Source of the DNA: Xanthomonas sp. DAR 35659
GTDB lineage: Bacteria; Pseudomonadota; Gammaproteobacteria; Xanthomonadales; Xanthomonadaceae
Direction of reading: 5' to 3'
NCBI RefSeq assembly: GCF_041242975.1
Contig: NZ_CP162488.1
Location: 3,214,001 to 3,278,000 of the forward strand
Length of the DNA: 64,000 nucleotides
Part shown: piece by piece, positions 10,837 to 22,823 of the stretch
Position numbering within the stretch: position 1 is the first letter of the stretch
Layout: every line of letters begins with the position of its first letter
Position numbers and translations under genes: made by a program
The notes under the pieces: model-generated
What the model was told of the DNA's origin: nothing
Seen by the model: only the letters and a program-made list of their open reading frames with translations
The model's database searches: none

Positions 10837-11610
10837 TCAGCCCAAGCGGATGCCCGGCCCCAACACCGCGACGAACCACAGGCTGGCCAATGCGCCGGCG
10901 ACCCGCCAGCCGATGCCCAACCGCAGCCCATCGCGCTCGACTGGCGCGGGAGGCAGCAAGGATGGCAGCGCCAGCATGCCCGCCATGGCCAGGAATCCCG
11001 TCGCCACACCCGAACTCAACACCAGCGCCCAGCCGACCGGGTTGAACAGCGCGCCCAACGTGAGCAGCAGCCCGAAGCCGAGATAGGAGACGCGACAGGC
11101 ACGCGCGGCTTGCGTGGCGGACAAGACGCCATCGGCGCACAGCGTCGCCAGCGCGGCCGACGCGACCCGCATGGCCGCCCAGTAGCCGACGACGCCGGCG
11201 ATCCCCAGCGGAATCCGCCAGGCCGCCGCATTGCCGATGGCAGCGAACACCGTCGCCCAATCGCCGCTCCCCAGCAGCGCCGAATAGACCAGATAGGCCG
11301 CTGCATTGAACAGATTGAACGTGCCGACGACCCAGGCGGCATAGCGCCATGCTGCTGGCAGACCGGAGCGACGCGCCAGGGCGAGCGTGAGCGCGGCACA
11401 GAGATTGAACGCCGGGCCGGCCAGGGCGATCCACGGCGAGGTGCCGACGCTGCTCAGGCCGATGGTCGAAAGCAGCCGCATGCTCACGCCTGGCGTGAAC
11501 ATCGCGACCACGGTGTGCGCGAGTTCGTGCCCGGTATCGCCGACCACAGCGGCCAGCGCGGCGACGGCCAGCAGCGAGAGGAAGCTCAAACCGCCATGCC
11601 CGGTCCGCAT
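10837..11610 (-). CDS. M50-like zinc metalloprotease-type membrane protein
   Basis: A 257-residue, very hydrophobic protein with about six membrane segments. The motif HELAH at 28-32 matches HExxH of site-2-protease-type (M50) peptidases, placed in the first membrane segment as usual. The second M50 motif (NPDG-like) is not obvious; NPVGW near residue 200 is the nearest candidate. Proteolytic activity is therefore plausible but unproven. Its ATG lies one base after the proA stop, making it the last gene of the arginine/proline operon. No role in amino-acid synthesis is evident. Confidence 0.72.
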   Translation of the reverse strand: MRTGHGGLSFLSLLAVAALAAVVGDTGHELAHTVVAMFTPGVSMRLLSTIGLSSVGTSPWIALAGPAFNLCAALTLALARRSGLPAAWRYAAWVVGTFNLFNAAAYLVYSALLGSGDWATVFAAIGNAAAWRIPLGIAGVVGYWAAMRVASAALATLCADGVLSATQAARACRVSYLGFGLLLTLGALFNPVGWALVLSSGVATGFLAMAGMLALPSLLPPAPVERDGLRLGIGWRVAGALASLWFVAVLGPGIRLG

Positions 11611-11611
11611 G

Positions 11612-12859
<1,248 letters not shown>

Positions 12860-12880
12860 TGGGGGTTCCGGGGGCTGGAT

Positions 12881-13008
12881 GGGGATTCGGGATTCGGGAT
12901 TCGGGAAAGGCTACGCGCGGTGCTGGAAGGTTCGAAGGGACGGACGCAATACGGCCTGCATAGAAGCCACGCTTATGCCGATTCCCCACTCCCGATTCCC
13001 GATTCCCG
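12881..13008. repeat. Inverted pair of GGGNATN minisatellites between proB and proA
   Basis: The plus strand has GGGGATTCGGGATTCGGG-type tracts at 12881-12905 and the complementary C-rich tract at 12978-13008, about 70 bases apart. Each has four or more G-runs spaced by four bases, the pattern of a G-quadruplex former; a GGGNATN repeat of this kind is reported as enriched in Xanthomonas. The right-hand tract encodes the last residues of ProB. Confidence 0.8.
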
Positions 13009-14163
13009 CACCACCACCAGATCATCGCGATGGATGACGTTCTCGCCATAGTTGTAGCCCAGGATCGCCTCGATGTCGCGCGAGTGGCGGCCGGCGATGC
13101 GGCGGATGTCCACCGCCGCGTACTGGCTGACCCCGCGCGCCAGGCAGCGCTCGCCGGCCGCGTCGCGCAGGCGCACCTCCACCATGTCGCCGCGGCGGAA
13201 CTCGCCCACGGCACCGGCGACGCCGCCCGGTAGCAACGAAGCGCCCTTGTCGAGCAGCGCGGCCGCGGCACCGGCATCGACCAGGATCGCGCCCGGCTCC
13301 ACCGGCACGTGGCGCAGCCAGTACTTGCGCGCGGCGATGCGGGTGCGCGCGGCGTGGATGCGGGTGCCGCGCAGGCGGTCCTGGGCCAGGCCGCGCACCA
13401 CCTCGGCGCTGCGGCCATTGAACAGATAGGTCTCGATGCCGGCGGCGCCGGCCTTGGCCGCGGCCTCCAGCTTGGTGCGCATGCCGCCGGTGCCCACGCC
13501 GCTGCCGCTGCCGCCGGCCATCGCCAGCACCGCCGCGCTCAGCTCCTGCACCTCGTGCAGCGGCTGCGCCTGCGGGTCGCGGCGCGGGTCGGCGGTGTAC
13601 AGGCCGTCGATGTCGGTGGCGATGAACAACGCATCGGCATCGACCAGCGCGGCGACGATCGCAGCCAGGTTGTCGTTGTCGCCGAGCTTGAGTTCGTCCA
13701 CCGAGACCGTGTCGTTCTCGTTGACCACCGGCAGCGCCCCCAGCCGCAGCAGCTCGCCCAGGGTGGCGCGTGCGTTGAGATAGCGGCGGCGGTTGCGCAG
13801 GTCGTCGTGGGTCAGCAGCACCTGCGCCACCGGCCGCTCGAAGAAGCGCTGCCACAGCGCGATCAGCTGCGCCTGGCCGAGCGCGGCCAGCGCCTGCCGC
13901 GCGGCCAGCGCCGCGCCCGCCTCGGCGGCCTTGGGCACGATGGCGCGACCGGCGGCGACCGCGCCGGAGGACACGATCACCAGTTCGCGCCCGGCCGCCA
14001 GGTTGGCCGACACGAACTGCGCCAGGCCCAGCGCGAAGCGTGGCGTGAGTCCACCGCCGTCGGCGGCCAGCAGGCTGCTGCCGACCTTGAGCACCGCGCG
14101 CCGCCAGGGCGGCAGCACCTGCTCGACGAAGGGCGTGGCGGCGGTGGCGGTCGGTGCGGTCAT
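12973..14163 (-). CDS. proB: Glutamate 5-kinase with PUA domain
   Basis: A 396-residue amino-acid kinase that phosphorylates glutamate as the first committed step of proline synthesis. The kinase domain (about 1-265) shows KVGSSLL, SSGAVAAGR and NENDTVS; a PUA domain occupies about 290-375. The last residues (RESGIGSGESA) are not family sequence: they are translated from a GGGAATC-type minisatellite that the frame runs into before stopping. The preceding gene ends 16 bases upstream, consistent with one transcript. Family members are feedback-inhibited by proline. Confidence 0.97.
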   Translation of the reverse strand: MTAPTATAATPFVEQVLPPWRRAVLKVGSSLLAADGGGLTPRFALGLAQFVSANLAAGRELVIVSSGAVAAGRAIVPKAAEAGAALAARQALAALGQAQLIALWQRFFERPVAQVLLTHDDLRNRRRYLNARATLGELLRLGALPVVNENDTVSVDELKLGDNDNLAAIVAALVDADALFIATDIDGLYTADPRRDPQAQPLHEVQELSAAVLAMAGGSGSGVGTGGMRTKLEAAAKAGAAGIETYLFNGRSAEVVRGLAQDRLRGTRIHAARTRIAARKYWLRHVPVEPGAILVDAGAAAALLDKGASLLPGGVAGAVGEFRRGDMVEVRLRDAAGERCLARGVSQYAAVDIRRIAGRHSRDIEAILGYNYGENVIHRDDLVVVRESGIGSGESA

Positions 14164-14179
14164 CGGGCGCTCGCTCGGC

Positions 14180-14437
14180 TCAGTGCGCGTTCCAGGCGTA
14201 CACGGTCAGCTCGGACGCGGCCTGGAGCGCCAGCGGATCCTCGGCGACGATGGCCTGCGCCTGCGCCAGGCTGTCCACGTTCTTGAGCACATAGGCCCCA
14301 CCGCTGCCGTCGCCGAAGCCACCGCTGCGCTCCAGCAGCCCGCGTTCGCGCAGCGCGGCAAGGAAGTCGCGATGCGGCTGGATCACCGACTCCGGAAACG
14401 CCGGCTTGCGCATCGCCATCACCAGGTACAACGTCAT
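14180..14437 (-). CDS. YciI family protein
   Basis: An 85-residue protein of the small YciI (YCII) alpha+beta fold: begins MTLYLVMAMR, has a His/Asp pair (PHRDF) at the usual active-site position, and ends LTVYAWNAH. Function of the family is largely unknown; some members have weak dehalogenase- or isomerase-like activity. The start is set by GGAGAA seven bases upstream. It lies between the BPL_N protein and proB in the arginine operon. A metabolic repair role is only a guess. Confidence 0.85.
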   Translation of the reverse strand: MTLYLVMAMRKPAFPESVIQPHRDFLAALRERGLLERSGGFGDGSGGAYVLKNVDSLAQAQAIVAEDPLALQAASELTVYAWNAH

Positions 14438-14507
14438 TGCCTTCTCCTGCATGCGAGGCGCGGCATGGCATGCGCCTCCGGTAAAAGTTCGACGACCGCG
14501 CGCTGCC

Positions 14508-15347
14508 TCAGCGCACCGGCGGTGGTGCCTCCGCGCGGGCGCCAAGGCCGGGAAACAGCCGCAGCAGCCGTCGCAGGTTGTCCTGCGGGGCGACATCGCC
14601 GGCCTCGTCCATCCAGCGCTCGTCCGCCTCCGGATGCGGCCCGGCCAGCACCACCGTGCCGCGGCCATGGCGATAGCGCGCGATCGCCACGTCGCCGTTG
14701 CCGTACTGGGCGATCGGCACGAAGCCGTCCGCCGCGCTGCCGGTGAGGAACGGGCCGTCCTGATAGTAGACGCGCTGCCAGGTTCCGTCCCAGCGGATGG
14801 CGATGGTGTGGTCGCCTTCGTCGTCGATGCCCGAGCGCGGACGCCCGACTTCCGACTGCAGCGCCACATCGACCAGGCCGATGCCGTCGCGGTCGGCCAG
14901 GTACGCCCCCATGCACAGGCCCAGGAAACCCTTGCCGCCGCTGACGAAGTCGCGCAAGGCCGCGGCGCCATCGTCGCCGAGGGCGGCGTACGCGGCCGGG
15001 ATGTCCTGGCCGCCGCCGGGCTGGATGTACAGATCGACATCGCGCAGCGTGGCGGGGGTCACGTGCAGCGGTTCGCGCTCGCCGACATAGACGATCGTCA
15101 GCGGCAGGCCGGTCGCGCGCAACGCATCCACCACCATCTCCGAGCAGCCGCGGCAGCCGGCCGCACCGCGGTAGACCGCCACCTTCGGCGCGGCCCCGAC
15201 CGCCGCGCTGGCCGGGGCCGCGGGCAGCGCCAGCAGCCCCGCGACGAGCAGCGCCAAGGCGATGGTCCGCAGGCCGCCCGCACTGCCTGACCACGCGGGC
15301 GATGCGATCGCCGCGCGCCAGCCTGTGGGACGGCCACGCAGGCTCAT
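14508..15347 (-). CDS. BPL_N (biotin-protein-ligase N-terminal) domain, glutamine-amidotransferase-like secreted protein
   Basis: A 279-residue protein with a Tat/Sec-like N-terminus: basic residues, then a hydrophobic stretch ending near PASA at about residue 48. The rest has a class I glutamine-amidotransferase-like fold, with QPGGGQDIP and the nucleophile elbow GLCMGAY, as in BPL_N proteins of yeast biotin ligase type but without a ligase domain. Export suggests a periplasmic function. The ATG overlaps the argH stop by four bases (ATGA), so translation is probably coupled. Function is unknown; I cannot say why it is in the arginine operon. Confidence 0.8.
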   Translation of the reverse strand: MSLRGRPTGWRAAIASPAWSGSAGGLRTIALALLVAGLLALPAAPASAAVGAAPKVAVYRGAAGCRGCSEMVVDALRATGLPLTIVYVGEREPLHVTPATLRDVDLYIQPGGGQDIPAAYAALGDDGAAALRDFVSGGKGFLGLCMGAYLADRDGIGLVDVALQSEVGRPRSGIDDEGDHTIAIRWDGTWQRVYYQDGPFLTGSAADGFVPIAQYGNGDVAIARYRHGRGTVVLAGPHPEADERWMDEAGDVAPQDNLRRLLRLFPGLGARAEAPPPVR

Positions 15348-16639
15348 CCCAGCGTGTCCCAGCGCGCGCGCAGCGCCTGCAACTGCAGATCGGCGGCTGC
15401 ACCGGGCGACACCCGCGCCGCCAGGCTGCCTTCCGGCGTGCGCCCCTGCCCCGCGCTGTCGGCGGATGCGGCGGCGGCCTGGTAGGCCTCGCGGAACGGC
15501 ACGCCGGCCACCGCGGCTTCCACCGCCACGTCGGTGGCGTACATGCCCGAGTCGATCGCCGCGCGCAGCTTGTCCTCGCGCCACTCCAGGTTGGCCAGCA
15601 GCGCCGGCAGCAGCTCCAGCGCGGCCAGGCCGCGGCCGAAGCCGTGGAAGATCGCGCCCTTGCTGCTCTGCAGGTCACGGTGATAGCCCGACGGCAGCGA
15701 CAGCAACTGTTCGATCTCGGTGCGCGCGGCGGCCACGCTGGCGTGGGTGGCGCGCATCAGCTCGATCACGTCGGGGTTGCGCTTGTTGGGCATGATCGAG
15801 CTGCCGGTGGTGTACTGCGCCGGCAGCGCGACGAACCCGAATTCGCCGCTAGTGAACAGCGACAGATCCCAGGCAAGGCGGCGCAGATCCAGGGTGGCGC
15901 TGCCCAGCGCTTCCAGCGCGGCCATCTCGAACTTGCCGCGCGAGAGCTGCGCGTAGATCGGGCTGACCTGCAGCCGCGCGAAGCCCAGCGCGGCGGTGGT
16001 GTGGGCGCGGTCCAGCGGCAGGTTGACGCCGTAGCCGGCGGCGGTGCCGAGCGGATTGCAGTCGACCAGGCGCAGGGTGTCGCGCGCGCGGATCGCGTCG
16101 TCGATGAAGGCCTCGGCCCAGCCCGCCCACCACATGCCGGCCGAGGACACCACGGCGCGCTGGATGTGGGTGTAGCCGGGCACCGGCAGGTCGCGCTCGG
16201 CCTGCGCGCGATCCAGCGCCACCTTGGCGATTTCCGCGCCGAGCTGCGCCAGCCGCGCCAGCCTGTCCTTCAGCCACAGCCGGGTGGCGACCAGGATCTG
16301 GTCGTTGCGGCTGCGCCCGGTGTGGATCTTGCGTCCGGCATCGCCCAGGCGCTCGGTCAGCCGCGCCTCGATCGCCGAGTGGCCGTCCTCGAAGCGCGCA
16401 TCCAGCACGAACGCGCCGCTGCGGAAATCCTCGGCCAGCACCGCCAGTTCGCGCTGCAGCCCGGCCAGTTCGTCGGCCGAGAGAATGCCGATGCGCTGCA
16501 GGCCTTCGGCGTGCGCGCCGCTGGCGGCGATGTCGTGCAGGAAGAACTCGCGGTCCAGCAGCACGTCGTCGCCGGCCAGGAAGGCCTGGATCTGCGTGTC
16601 GACGGCGACGCCGGGTTTTTGCCAAAGCAGATTGGTCAT
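15344..16639 (-). CDS. argH: Argininosuccinate lyase
   Basis: A 431-residue fumarase-superfamily enzyme that cleaves argininosuccinate into arginine and fumarate, the last step of the pathway. The superfamily signature [12 protein letters not shown] is present and TGRSRNDQ lies in the usual N-terminal region. The ATG chosen gives [10 protein letters not shown]; the frame is open further upstream only because of a GGGAAT minisatellite. The stop overlaps the start of the BPL_N gene. Confidence 0.97.
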   Translation of the reverse strand: MTNLLWQKPGVAVDTQIQAFLAGDDVLLDREFFLHDIAASGAHAEGLQRIGILSADELAGLQRELAVLAEDFRSGAFVLDARFEDGHSAIEARLTERLGDAGRKIHTGRSRNDQILVATRLWLKDRLARLAQLGAEIAKVALDRAQAERDLPVPGYTHIQRAVVSSAGMWWAGWAEAFIDDAIRARDTLRLVDCNPLGTAAGYGVNLPLDRAHTTAALGFARLQVSPIYAQLSRGKFEMAALEALGSATLDLRRLAWDLSLFTSGEFGFVALPAQYTTGSSIMPNKRNPDVIELMRATHASVAAARTEIEQLLSLPSGYHRDLQSSKGAIFHGFGRGLAALELLPALLANLEWREDKLRAAIDSGMYATDVAVEAAVAGVPFREAYQAAAASADSAGQGRTPEGSLAARVSPGAAADLQLQALRARWDTLG

Positions 16640-16640
16640 T

Positions 16641-16678
16641 GGGAAGCCGGGAATGGGGATTGGGGAATTGGGATTCGG
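16641..16678 (+). repeat. GGGNATN minisatellite before argH
   Basis: Five G-runs of three or four spaced by AAT/ATT-type linkers lie directly upstream of the argH start codon, on the template side of the operon. It is a potential quadruplex in the argC-argH spacer. Confidence 0.75.
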
Positions 16679-16727
16679 AAAGCGGCGCACTGCGTCCGTT
16701 GGGGATACGGCGCTGATTGTGGGTGTC

Positions 16728-17704
<977 letters not shown>

Positions 17705-17708
<4 letters not shown>

Positions 17709-18322
17709 GCGTGCGAATCCAGGCGGAACTGCAGGTGGCGTTTCACCCCGGCCCATTCCGTATCGATGATGGAAAAGACGACGGTGTCGCGCGGGGTGCC
17801 GTCGGCGTGGCGCTTGTGGTTGCGCAGCACGCCGTCCTGCTTGGCCCCCAACCGCGCGATCGCGCTGCGCGAGGCGTGGTTGAACCAACTGGTCTCGAAC
17901 ACCACACTGAGACAACCGAGCGTGTCGAAGGCATGCCCAAGCAGCAGCAGCTTGGCCTCGGTGTTCAGGCCCGTGCGCTGCACCCGCGGCGCATACCAGG
18001 TGTAGCCGATCGACAGCGTCGGCACCTGCGGATCCAGGCCGTAGAAACGCGTGCTGCCGACGATCTCGCCCTGCGCATCGCGCACCACGAACGGCAGCAC
18101 CCGGCCCAGCGCCTGCACCTCCAGCGCGGCGGCGACATAGGCGTCCACCCGCTCCGGCGCCGGCACGTTGGTGTACCACAGCCTGTCCAGGCCGCTGCCG
18201 TGCAGCGCGGCGCGCAGGCCCTCGGCGTGCGCCGCCTGCAATGGCTCCAGGCCGACGTGGCGGCCGCGCAGCGTCGGCACGCGGCGCCAGGATTCGGGAA
18301 GTGCGGGATCGATGCTGGACAT
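17705..18322 (-). CDS. GNAT acetyltransferase (RimJ/RimL type)
   Basis: A 205-residue GNAT protein with the RimJ-like layout: [11 protein letters not shown] at the N-terminus, [14 protein letters not shown] strand, [20 protein letters not shown] as the acetyl-CoA-binding region, then [16 protein letters not shown]. Such proteins acetylate N-terminal or small-molecule amines. It is embedded between the synthase/kinase gene and argC, overlapping argC by four bases, which suggests co-regulation with arginine synthesis. Its substrate is unknown; acetyl transfer onto glutamate is already covered by the fused synthase. Confidence 0.85.
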
Positions 18323-18348
18323 TGGGAGAGTCTAGGCGAGAAGGCCGC

Positions 18349-19665
18349 TCAGCCCTGCAGGGTCGGCGTGCGCGTGGCGCAATGCGCCACGCAGTGCTGG
18401 ATCTGCTCGAAGCTGTCCAGTCCGTACCAGAACACCTTCCACTTCTCCTGTTTGAAGCAGCCGTCGGACTCGGCGTAGTAGAAGATGTTGACCTGGTTGT
18501 TGTGGCGCGAGCGCCAGAACAGCTGCGGCGTCTCCTCGCGCATCACGTTCCACACCGCACGGCCCAGGCCCTCGCCCTGCGCGTCGTCGAGCACCGCGAA
18601 CTTGTCCAGGTAGGTATAGCCGCCCTCGTCGGTGAGGATCACCGCGGTGCGGTAGTTCTCGCTGACGTAGGCGCGCAGCAGCTTGGTGGTGTCGAAATAG
18701 TCCGGCACCAGGGTGCGGCCGAAGCTGGATTCGATCAAGGTCTTCAGCCGCGGCAGGTCCAGCTCGCTCCACGCCGTGGCGCGCAGCACCTTCTCGCCGC
18801 GCCGCACCAGGGTGCCCGAGCCCTTATGGGTGAACAGTTCCTTGGCCAGGTCGGCCGGACGCGTGATCGACACCGACGACTCCAGCGGCAGCCGGTCCAG
18901 CAGATCCTTGATCTGCTCGATCTTCACCTTCATGCCGCCATGGATCCAGGGCTGCGCGATCAGGTGGTCGTACTCGGTGGACAGGTTGATCGAATCGATC
19001 ACCCGGCCCTGTTCGTCGAGCAGGCCGCCGGTGCCGGTGAGGAAGATGATCTTGTACGGCTGCAGTTCCTGCACCAGTTCGTTGGCGGCGAAATCAGCGT
19101 TGATGTTGAGGATCTGCCCGCTGGGGGTTTCGCCCAGGCTGGTGATGACCGGGATCGAGCCGGCCTGCAGGCTGGCCTCGATCGGCGCCAGGTTCACCGC
19201 GGTGACCTCGCCGACCAGCCCGTAGGTGTCGCGGTCCAGGTACTGCGCCTCGAACACGCCGCCGGTGATCGAGGTGGCGCGCGCGCCATTCTGCTGCAGC
19301 GCCTCGACCAGCTTGAGGTTGGAGGCCTGGAACACCCGGCGCACGATCGCCAGCGCTTCCGGCGAGGTCACCCGCAGGCCATTGACGGTCTGCTTGTCGA
19401 TGCCGGCGGCGGACAGCTCCGCGTCCAGCTGCGGGCCGGCGCCGTGCAGCACGATCGGGGTCAGGCCCACTTCCTGCAGGAACGACAGCGACGAGGTCAG
19501 CGCCTCCAGGTCGTCGCGCAGCACCGCGCCGCCGACCTTGACCACGGCGAAGCGCTTGGCATCCAGTTGCGAGAAGCGCTTGAGGTACTGGCTGATCTCC
19601 TTCGCGCTGGCCATGCTCGAAAGCAGGCGCACAATGGTCTGGCGGGTTTGGCGGTTGGCGTGCAT
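18349..19665 (-). CDS. argB: Bifunctional N-acetylglutamate synthase/kinase
   Basis: A 438-residue fusion. The N-terminal part (about 20-285) is an amino-acid kinase: [13 protein letters not shown], and a C-terminal HGGMKVK. The C-terminal part (about 290-438) is a GNAT domain of the vertebrate/fungal NAGS type, with [14 protein letters not shown] and GEGLGRAVW. The arrangement is that of the Xanthomonas enzyme, which makes and phosphorylates N-acetylglutamate and is inhibited by arginine. This covers the first two steps, so no separate argA is needed. The start codon is uncertain; an internal ATG 17 residues in (MASAKEIS) is equally plausible. Confidence 0.96.
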   Translation of the reverse strand: MHANRQTRQTIVRLLSSMASAKEISQYLKRFSQLDAKRFAVVKVGGAVLRDDLEALTSSLSFLQEVGLTPIVLHGAGPQLDAELSAAGIDKQTVNGLRVTSPEALAIVRRVFQASNLKLVEALQQNGARATSITGGVFEAQYLDRDTYGLVGEVTAVNLAPIEASLQAGSIPVITSLGETPSGQILNINADFAANELVQELQPYKIIFLTGTGGLLDEQGRVIDSINLSTEYDHLIAQPWIHGGMKVKIEQIKDLLDRLPLESSVSITRPADLAKELFTHKGSGTLVRRGEKVLRATAWSELDLPRLKTLIESSFGRTLVPDYFDTTKLLRAYVSENYRTAVILTDEGGYTYLDKFAVLDDAQGEGLGRAVWNVMREETPQLFWRSRHNNQVNIFYYAESDGCFKQEKWKVFWYGLDSFEQIQHCVAHCATRTPTLQG

Positions 19666-19742
19666 GGCGGGGGGCGGTGTCCGAAGGAATCCAGGGTGGG
19701 CGATCGCGGGATCGGCCCGGATGGCAGGTGGAGGCGCGCGGC

Positions 19743-20855
19743 TCAGCGCGCGCCGTTGATGATGCGGTGCACCGCGTCGGCGTAGCGCTGCAGTTGCTCC
19801 AGCGTCACGAACTCGTCGGCGGTGTGCGCCTGGGCGATGTCGCCCGGGCCGTAGACCAGCGCGGTGTAGCCGCCGGCGGAGAACAGCGAGGCCTCGGTCC
19901 AGAAGTCCACCGCGTTGCCGATCGGCAGCTCCAGCGCATCGGCGACGTCGCGCGCGGCCAGGCGCTTGTCCTCGGCGCGGGCGCCATTCCAGTCAGAAGC
20001 CGCGCCCGACGGCAGGCTCGGCCCGCGGAATGTCTCCTCGAAATGCGCCGCGGCCGGCTCGGCGAAGCCGGCGAAGGTCGCCAGCAAGGCGTCCACGTCC
20101 ATCGACGGCAGCGGCCGGAAGCCGAAGCGCAGCTCCGCCGCCGGCGCGATCATGTTGGCCTTGATCCCGCCCTCGACCCGGCCGATGTTGAAGCGCAGCC
20201 CGGTCAGCCCGCCGAAGCGCGCATGCGCCAGCGACTCCACATGGTCCAGCGCACGGCCGCCCCAGCGCATCGCCTGATGCAGCGCGCTGGCCGCGGCGTC
20301 CTGCTTGCCCGAGGCATGCCCGGCGCGGCCGGCGAAGCGCATCAACACCGAGCTGATGCCGCGGTGCGCCAGCACCGCCTCGCTCATGGTCGGCTCGGCC
20401 ACCAGCACCGCCTCGTAGGCGATGCCGCGGGCCAGGAACGCGGCGATGCAGCGCGGGTCGTTGGCCTCCTCGTCGCTGGAGAACAGGAACGCTGCATCGC
20501 CGTCGCCGGCATTGGCTGCCGCGACCAGCGCCGCAGCCGCGCCCTTGATGTCGCACACGCCCAGGCCGACCACGCGATCGTCCAGGCGCCGCATGACGTG
20601 CGGGTCGGCGCTCCAGTGCGGCGAATCCGGCACCGTGTCCAAGTGCACATTGAACAGGTACTTCGGCGTGCCGCGCACCGCATACAGGCTGACCGCGCCG
20701 GCGCCGTGGTCGATCACCTCCACCGCGAAGCCGGGCAGCTGCGCGCGGAGGTAGTCGAAGATGCCATCAGTGCCGATCGCGCGCGGCGGATTGCGGGTGT
20801 CGAAGGACACCAGCGCCTGCAGGTGATCGAGCGTGGAGGTGAGCAGATCGGTCAT
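19743..20855 (-). CDS. argE: N-acetylcitrulline (acetylornithine-type) deacetylase
   Basis: A 370-residue M20 metallohydrolase. Metal ligands are visible in HLDTVP, GVCDIKG, and SSDEEAND (the Glu pair). In Xanthomonas the carbamoyltransferase acts on N-acetylornithine, so this enzyme removes the acetyl group from N-acetylcitrulline to give citrulline. The AOTCase encoded upstream in the same operon supports that substrate here rather than acetylornithine. The upstream GNAT gene ends six bases before its ATG. Confidence 0.94.
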   Translation of the reverse strand: MTDLLTSTLDHLQALVSFDTRNPPRAIGTDGIFDYLRAQLPGFAVEVIDHGAGAVSLYAVRGTPKYLFNVHLDTVPDSPHWSADPHVMRRLDDRVVGLGVCDIKGAAAALVAAANAGDGDAAFLFSSDEEANDPRCIAAFLARGIAYEAVLVAEPTMSEAVLAHRGISSVLMRFAGRAGHASGKQDAAASALHQAMRWGGRALDHVESLAHARFGGLTGLRFNIGRVEGGIKANMIAPAAELRFGFRPLPSMDVDALLATFAGFAEPAAAHFEETFRGPSLPSGAASDWNGARAEDKRLAARDVADALELPIGNAVDFWTEASLFSAGGYTALVYGPGDIAQAHTADEFVTLEQLQRYADAVHRIINGAR

Positions 20856-20861
20856 GGTCGG

Positions 20862-21305
20862 TCAGGCCGCCGTGGGGCGGGTGCGATAGAGGTCGGGGTG
20901 GGCGATTTCCATCAACGACTGCGGCCGCGCCGGCGCGGCGAAGCCGTATTGGGCGTATAGCGCATGCGCATCGGAGGTGGCGAGCATGAAGCGGCGCAGG
21001 CCCTGCAGCTGCGGATGCGCCATGATCGCGGCGACCAGTTGCTTGCCGTAGCCGCGGCCGCGGTAGGCGTCGAGCACGAACACGTCGGCCAGATAGGCAA
21101 ACGTCGCCCCGTCGGTGATCGCTCGGGCGAACGCCACCTGCCCTGCACCCTCGACATAGCCGCCGAAGCACAGCGAACCGGCGATCGCCCGCTGCACCGT
21201 ATCCAGCGGGATGCCCAGGCACCAATAGGCCTGCTCGCTGAGGAAGCGATGGATCAGCGGCAGATCCAGTTCCTGCTTGTCGGTGCTGATGCGTAGTGCG
21301 TGCAT
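20862..21305 (-). CDS. GNAT acetyltransferase
   Basis: A 147-residue GNAT domain protein. It has the acetyl-CoA loop DAYRGRGYGKQLV and the C-terminal LYAQYGF motif, preceded by LADVFV. This compact type acetylates small amines or amino acids; the substrate is unknown. The longer open frame upstream comes from an intergenic inverted-repeat element and is not coding; the ATG at MHALRIS is the natural start. It lies between argG and the deacetylase gene, so it is probably co-transcribed with them. Confidence 0.85.
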   Translation of the reverse strand: MHALRISTDKQELDLPLIHRFLSEQAYWCLGIPLDTVQRAIAGSLCFGGYVEGAGQVAFARAITDGATFAYLADVFVLDAYRGRGYGKQLVAAIMAHPQLQGLRRFMLATSDAHALYAQYGFAAPARPQSLMEIAHPDLYRTRPTAA

Positions 21306-21322
21306 GGTTCCATCGCAGTGGC

Positions 21323-21500
21323 CCCCTTCTCCCACCGGGAGAAGGTGCCCCCGAAGGGGGCGGATGAGGGTACGGGCGAAGCCTGGTAAAGCGAATCGCG
21401 CCAGCGAGGTAAAGGGACAGGCGCAACGCGCAGCCAACGATTGCGAGGCTTCGCCCGTACCCTCACCCCAACCCCTCTCCCGAGGGGAGAGGGGCTTTTC
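21323..21500. repeat. Intergenic inverted-repeat element, copy 1 (argG-GNAT spacer)
   Basis: About 178 bases with mirrored ends: a left half with TTCTCCC, GGGAGAAGGTG, GGCGGATGAGGGTACGGGCG and a right half with GCTTCGCCCGTACCCTCACC and CCTCTCCCGAGGGGAGAGG. The two halves can fold on each other, and each outer end is itself a small hairpin. Two relatives lie at 26455-26609 and 57104-57240. The middle part differs between copies. It has the look of a REP/MITE-like non-autonomous repeat. Confidence 0.85.
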
Positions 21501-21506
21501 AAAGCG

Positions 21507-22742
21507 TCAGCGATTGACCTGGGCGTACAGCGTCGAGCTCATCCCGAACAGCTTGATGAAGCCCTCGGCCTCGGCCACGCCCCAGTCCGCCGACTGCGCG
21601 TAGGTGGCGCCCTTGGCGTTGAGCAGGTGCGGCGACTTCACCGCCACCGCGTCGACGCGGCCGCCGCGGGTCTCCAGCGTCACTTCGCCGTTGACCATCG
21701 CCTGCGACGACTTCAGGAAGGCCTCCAGGTCGGTCTTCAGCGGGTCGTGGTAGAAGCCCTCGTAGACCAGCTCCACCCACTTGCGCGCCACGTCCGGCTT
21801 GAAGCGGTTCTGCTGCTTGGTCAGCACCGCGTCCTCCAGCGCGCGGTGCGCGGCCAGCAGCGCCACCAGGCCCGGCGCCTCGAACACGATGCGGCCCTTC
21901 AGGCCGATCACGGTGTCGCCGGTGTACACGCCGCGGCCCACGCCGTAGGGCGCGAACAGCTTGTTGAGCTTGGCCAGGATCTGTTCGCCCGGCAGCGCCT
22001 TGCCGTCGAGTTCGACCGCCTCGCCGTGCACGAACTTCAGCTTCACCGTCAGCGGCTCGGTCGGCCACGCGCTGCGCGGCGCGCACCAGCCGCGGGCGCC
22101 CTCGCCCGGCGCTTCCCAGCGGTCGATCTCGCCGCCGGACATGGTCAGGCCCAGCAGGTTCTCGTTGATGGTGTAGGCCTGCTGCTTGGCGCGCACGCCG
22201 AAGCCGCGCTCCTCCAGGTACTTCTGCTCGTAGGCGCGGGTCTGGGTGTGTTCCTTCTGGATCTCGCGGATCGGCGCGACGATCTCGTAGTCGCCCAGCG
22301 CCTTGACCGCCAGGTCGAAGCGCACCTGGTCGTTGCCCATGCCGGTGCAGCCGTGGGCGATGACCTTGGTGCCCAGTTCCTCGGCGCGCTTGAGCGCTGC
22401 ATCGACGATCAGGTAGCGGTCCGACACCAGCAGCGGATACTGGCCCTGATAGCCCTCGCCGGCCCACACGAACGGCTTGACGAAGCCGGCCCAGATCGCC
22501 GGGCCGCCATCGACCGTGACGTGGCTGGCCGCACCCAGTTCCGCGGCGCGCTTCTCGATGAAGTCGCGCTCCTCGGCGTCCACGCCGCCGGTGTCGGCGA
22601 ACACGGTGTGCACCGCATAGCCCTTGGCCTGCAGGTAGGGAATGCAGAAGCTGGTGTCCAGGCCGCCGGAGAAGGCGAGGACGATGTCCTTGAAGCCGGG
22701 AGTGGGGATTGGGGAATCGGGAATGGAAGAAGCGGTGCTCAT
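21507..22742 (-). CDS. argG: Argininosuccinate synthase
   Basis: A 411-residue ATP-dependent ligase joining citrulline and aspartate. The P-loop is [10 protein letters not shown] and [12 protein letters not shown] follows. It is the type that starts further upstream than E. coli-like forms. Residues 5-15 ([11 protein letters not shown]) are not conserved family sequence: they are read from a GGGNATN minisatellite inserted just after the start codon. The ATG has an AAGGAA nine bases upstream, so initiation before the repeat is well supported. Confidence 0.96.
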   Translation of the reverse strand: MSTASSIPDSPIPTPGFKDIVLAFSGGLDTSFCIPYLQAKGYAVHTVFADTGGVDAEERDFIEKRAAELGAASHVTVDGGPAIWAGFVKPFVWAGEGYQGQYPLLVSDRYLIVDAALKRAEELGTKVIAHGCTGMGNDQVRFDLAVKALGDYEIVAPIREIQKEHTQTRAYEQKYLEERGFGVRAKQQAYTINENLLGLTMSGGEIDRWEAPGEGARGWCAPRSAWPTEPLTVKLKFVHGEAVELDGKALPGEQILAKLNKLFAPYGVGRGVYTGDTVIGLKGRIVFEAPGLVALLAAHRALEDAVLTKQQNRFKPDVARKWVELVYEGFYHDPLKTDLEAFLKSSQAMVNGEVTLETRGGRVDAVAVKSPHLLNAKGATYAQSADWGVAEAEGFIKLFGMSSTLYAQVNR

Positions 22743-22823
22743 GGTTGTTTCCTTATCACGCGTAAAAGTGGGGGCCAACGCTGTTGCTGTAGCGATTCTC
22801 TATTCCCGATTCCCGATTCCCGC
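22698..22823. repeat. Inverted pair of GGGNATN minisatellites across the argF'-argG junction
   Basis: A G-rich tract (22698-22726, plus strand) sits inside the 5' coding region of argG. A C-rich tract (22794-22823) covers the 3' end of argF', whose last residues (AGIGNRE) it encodes. The pair flanks the argG start region and could fold as two quadruplexes or one long cruciform. Confidence 0.78.

Noticed and set aside
12881..13008. Regularly spaced short repeats considered as a CRISPR array
   Set aside because: Unit is only seven bases without distinct spacers or cas genes; it is a G-rich minisatellite.
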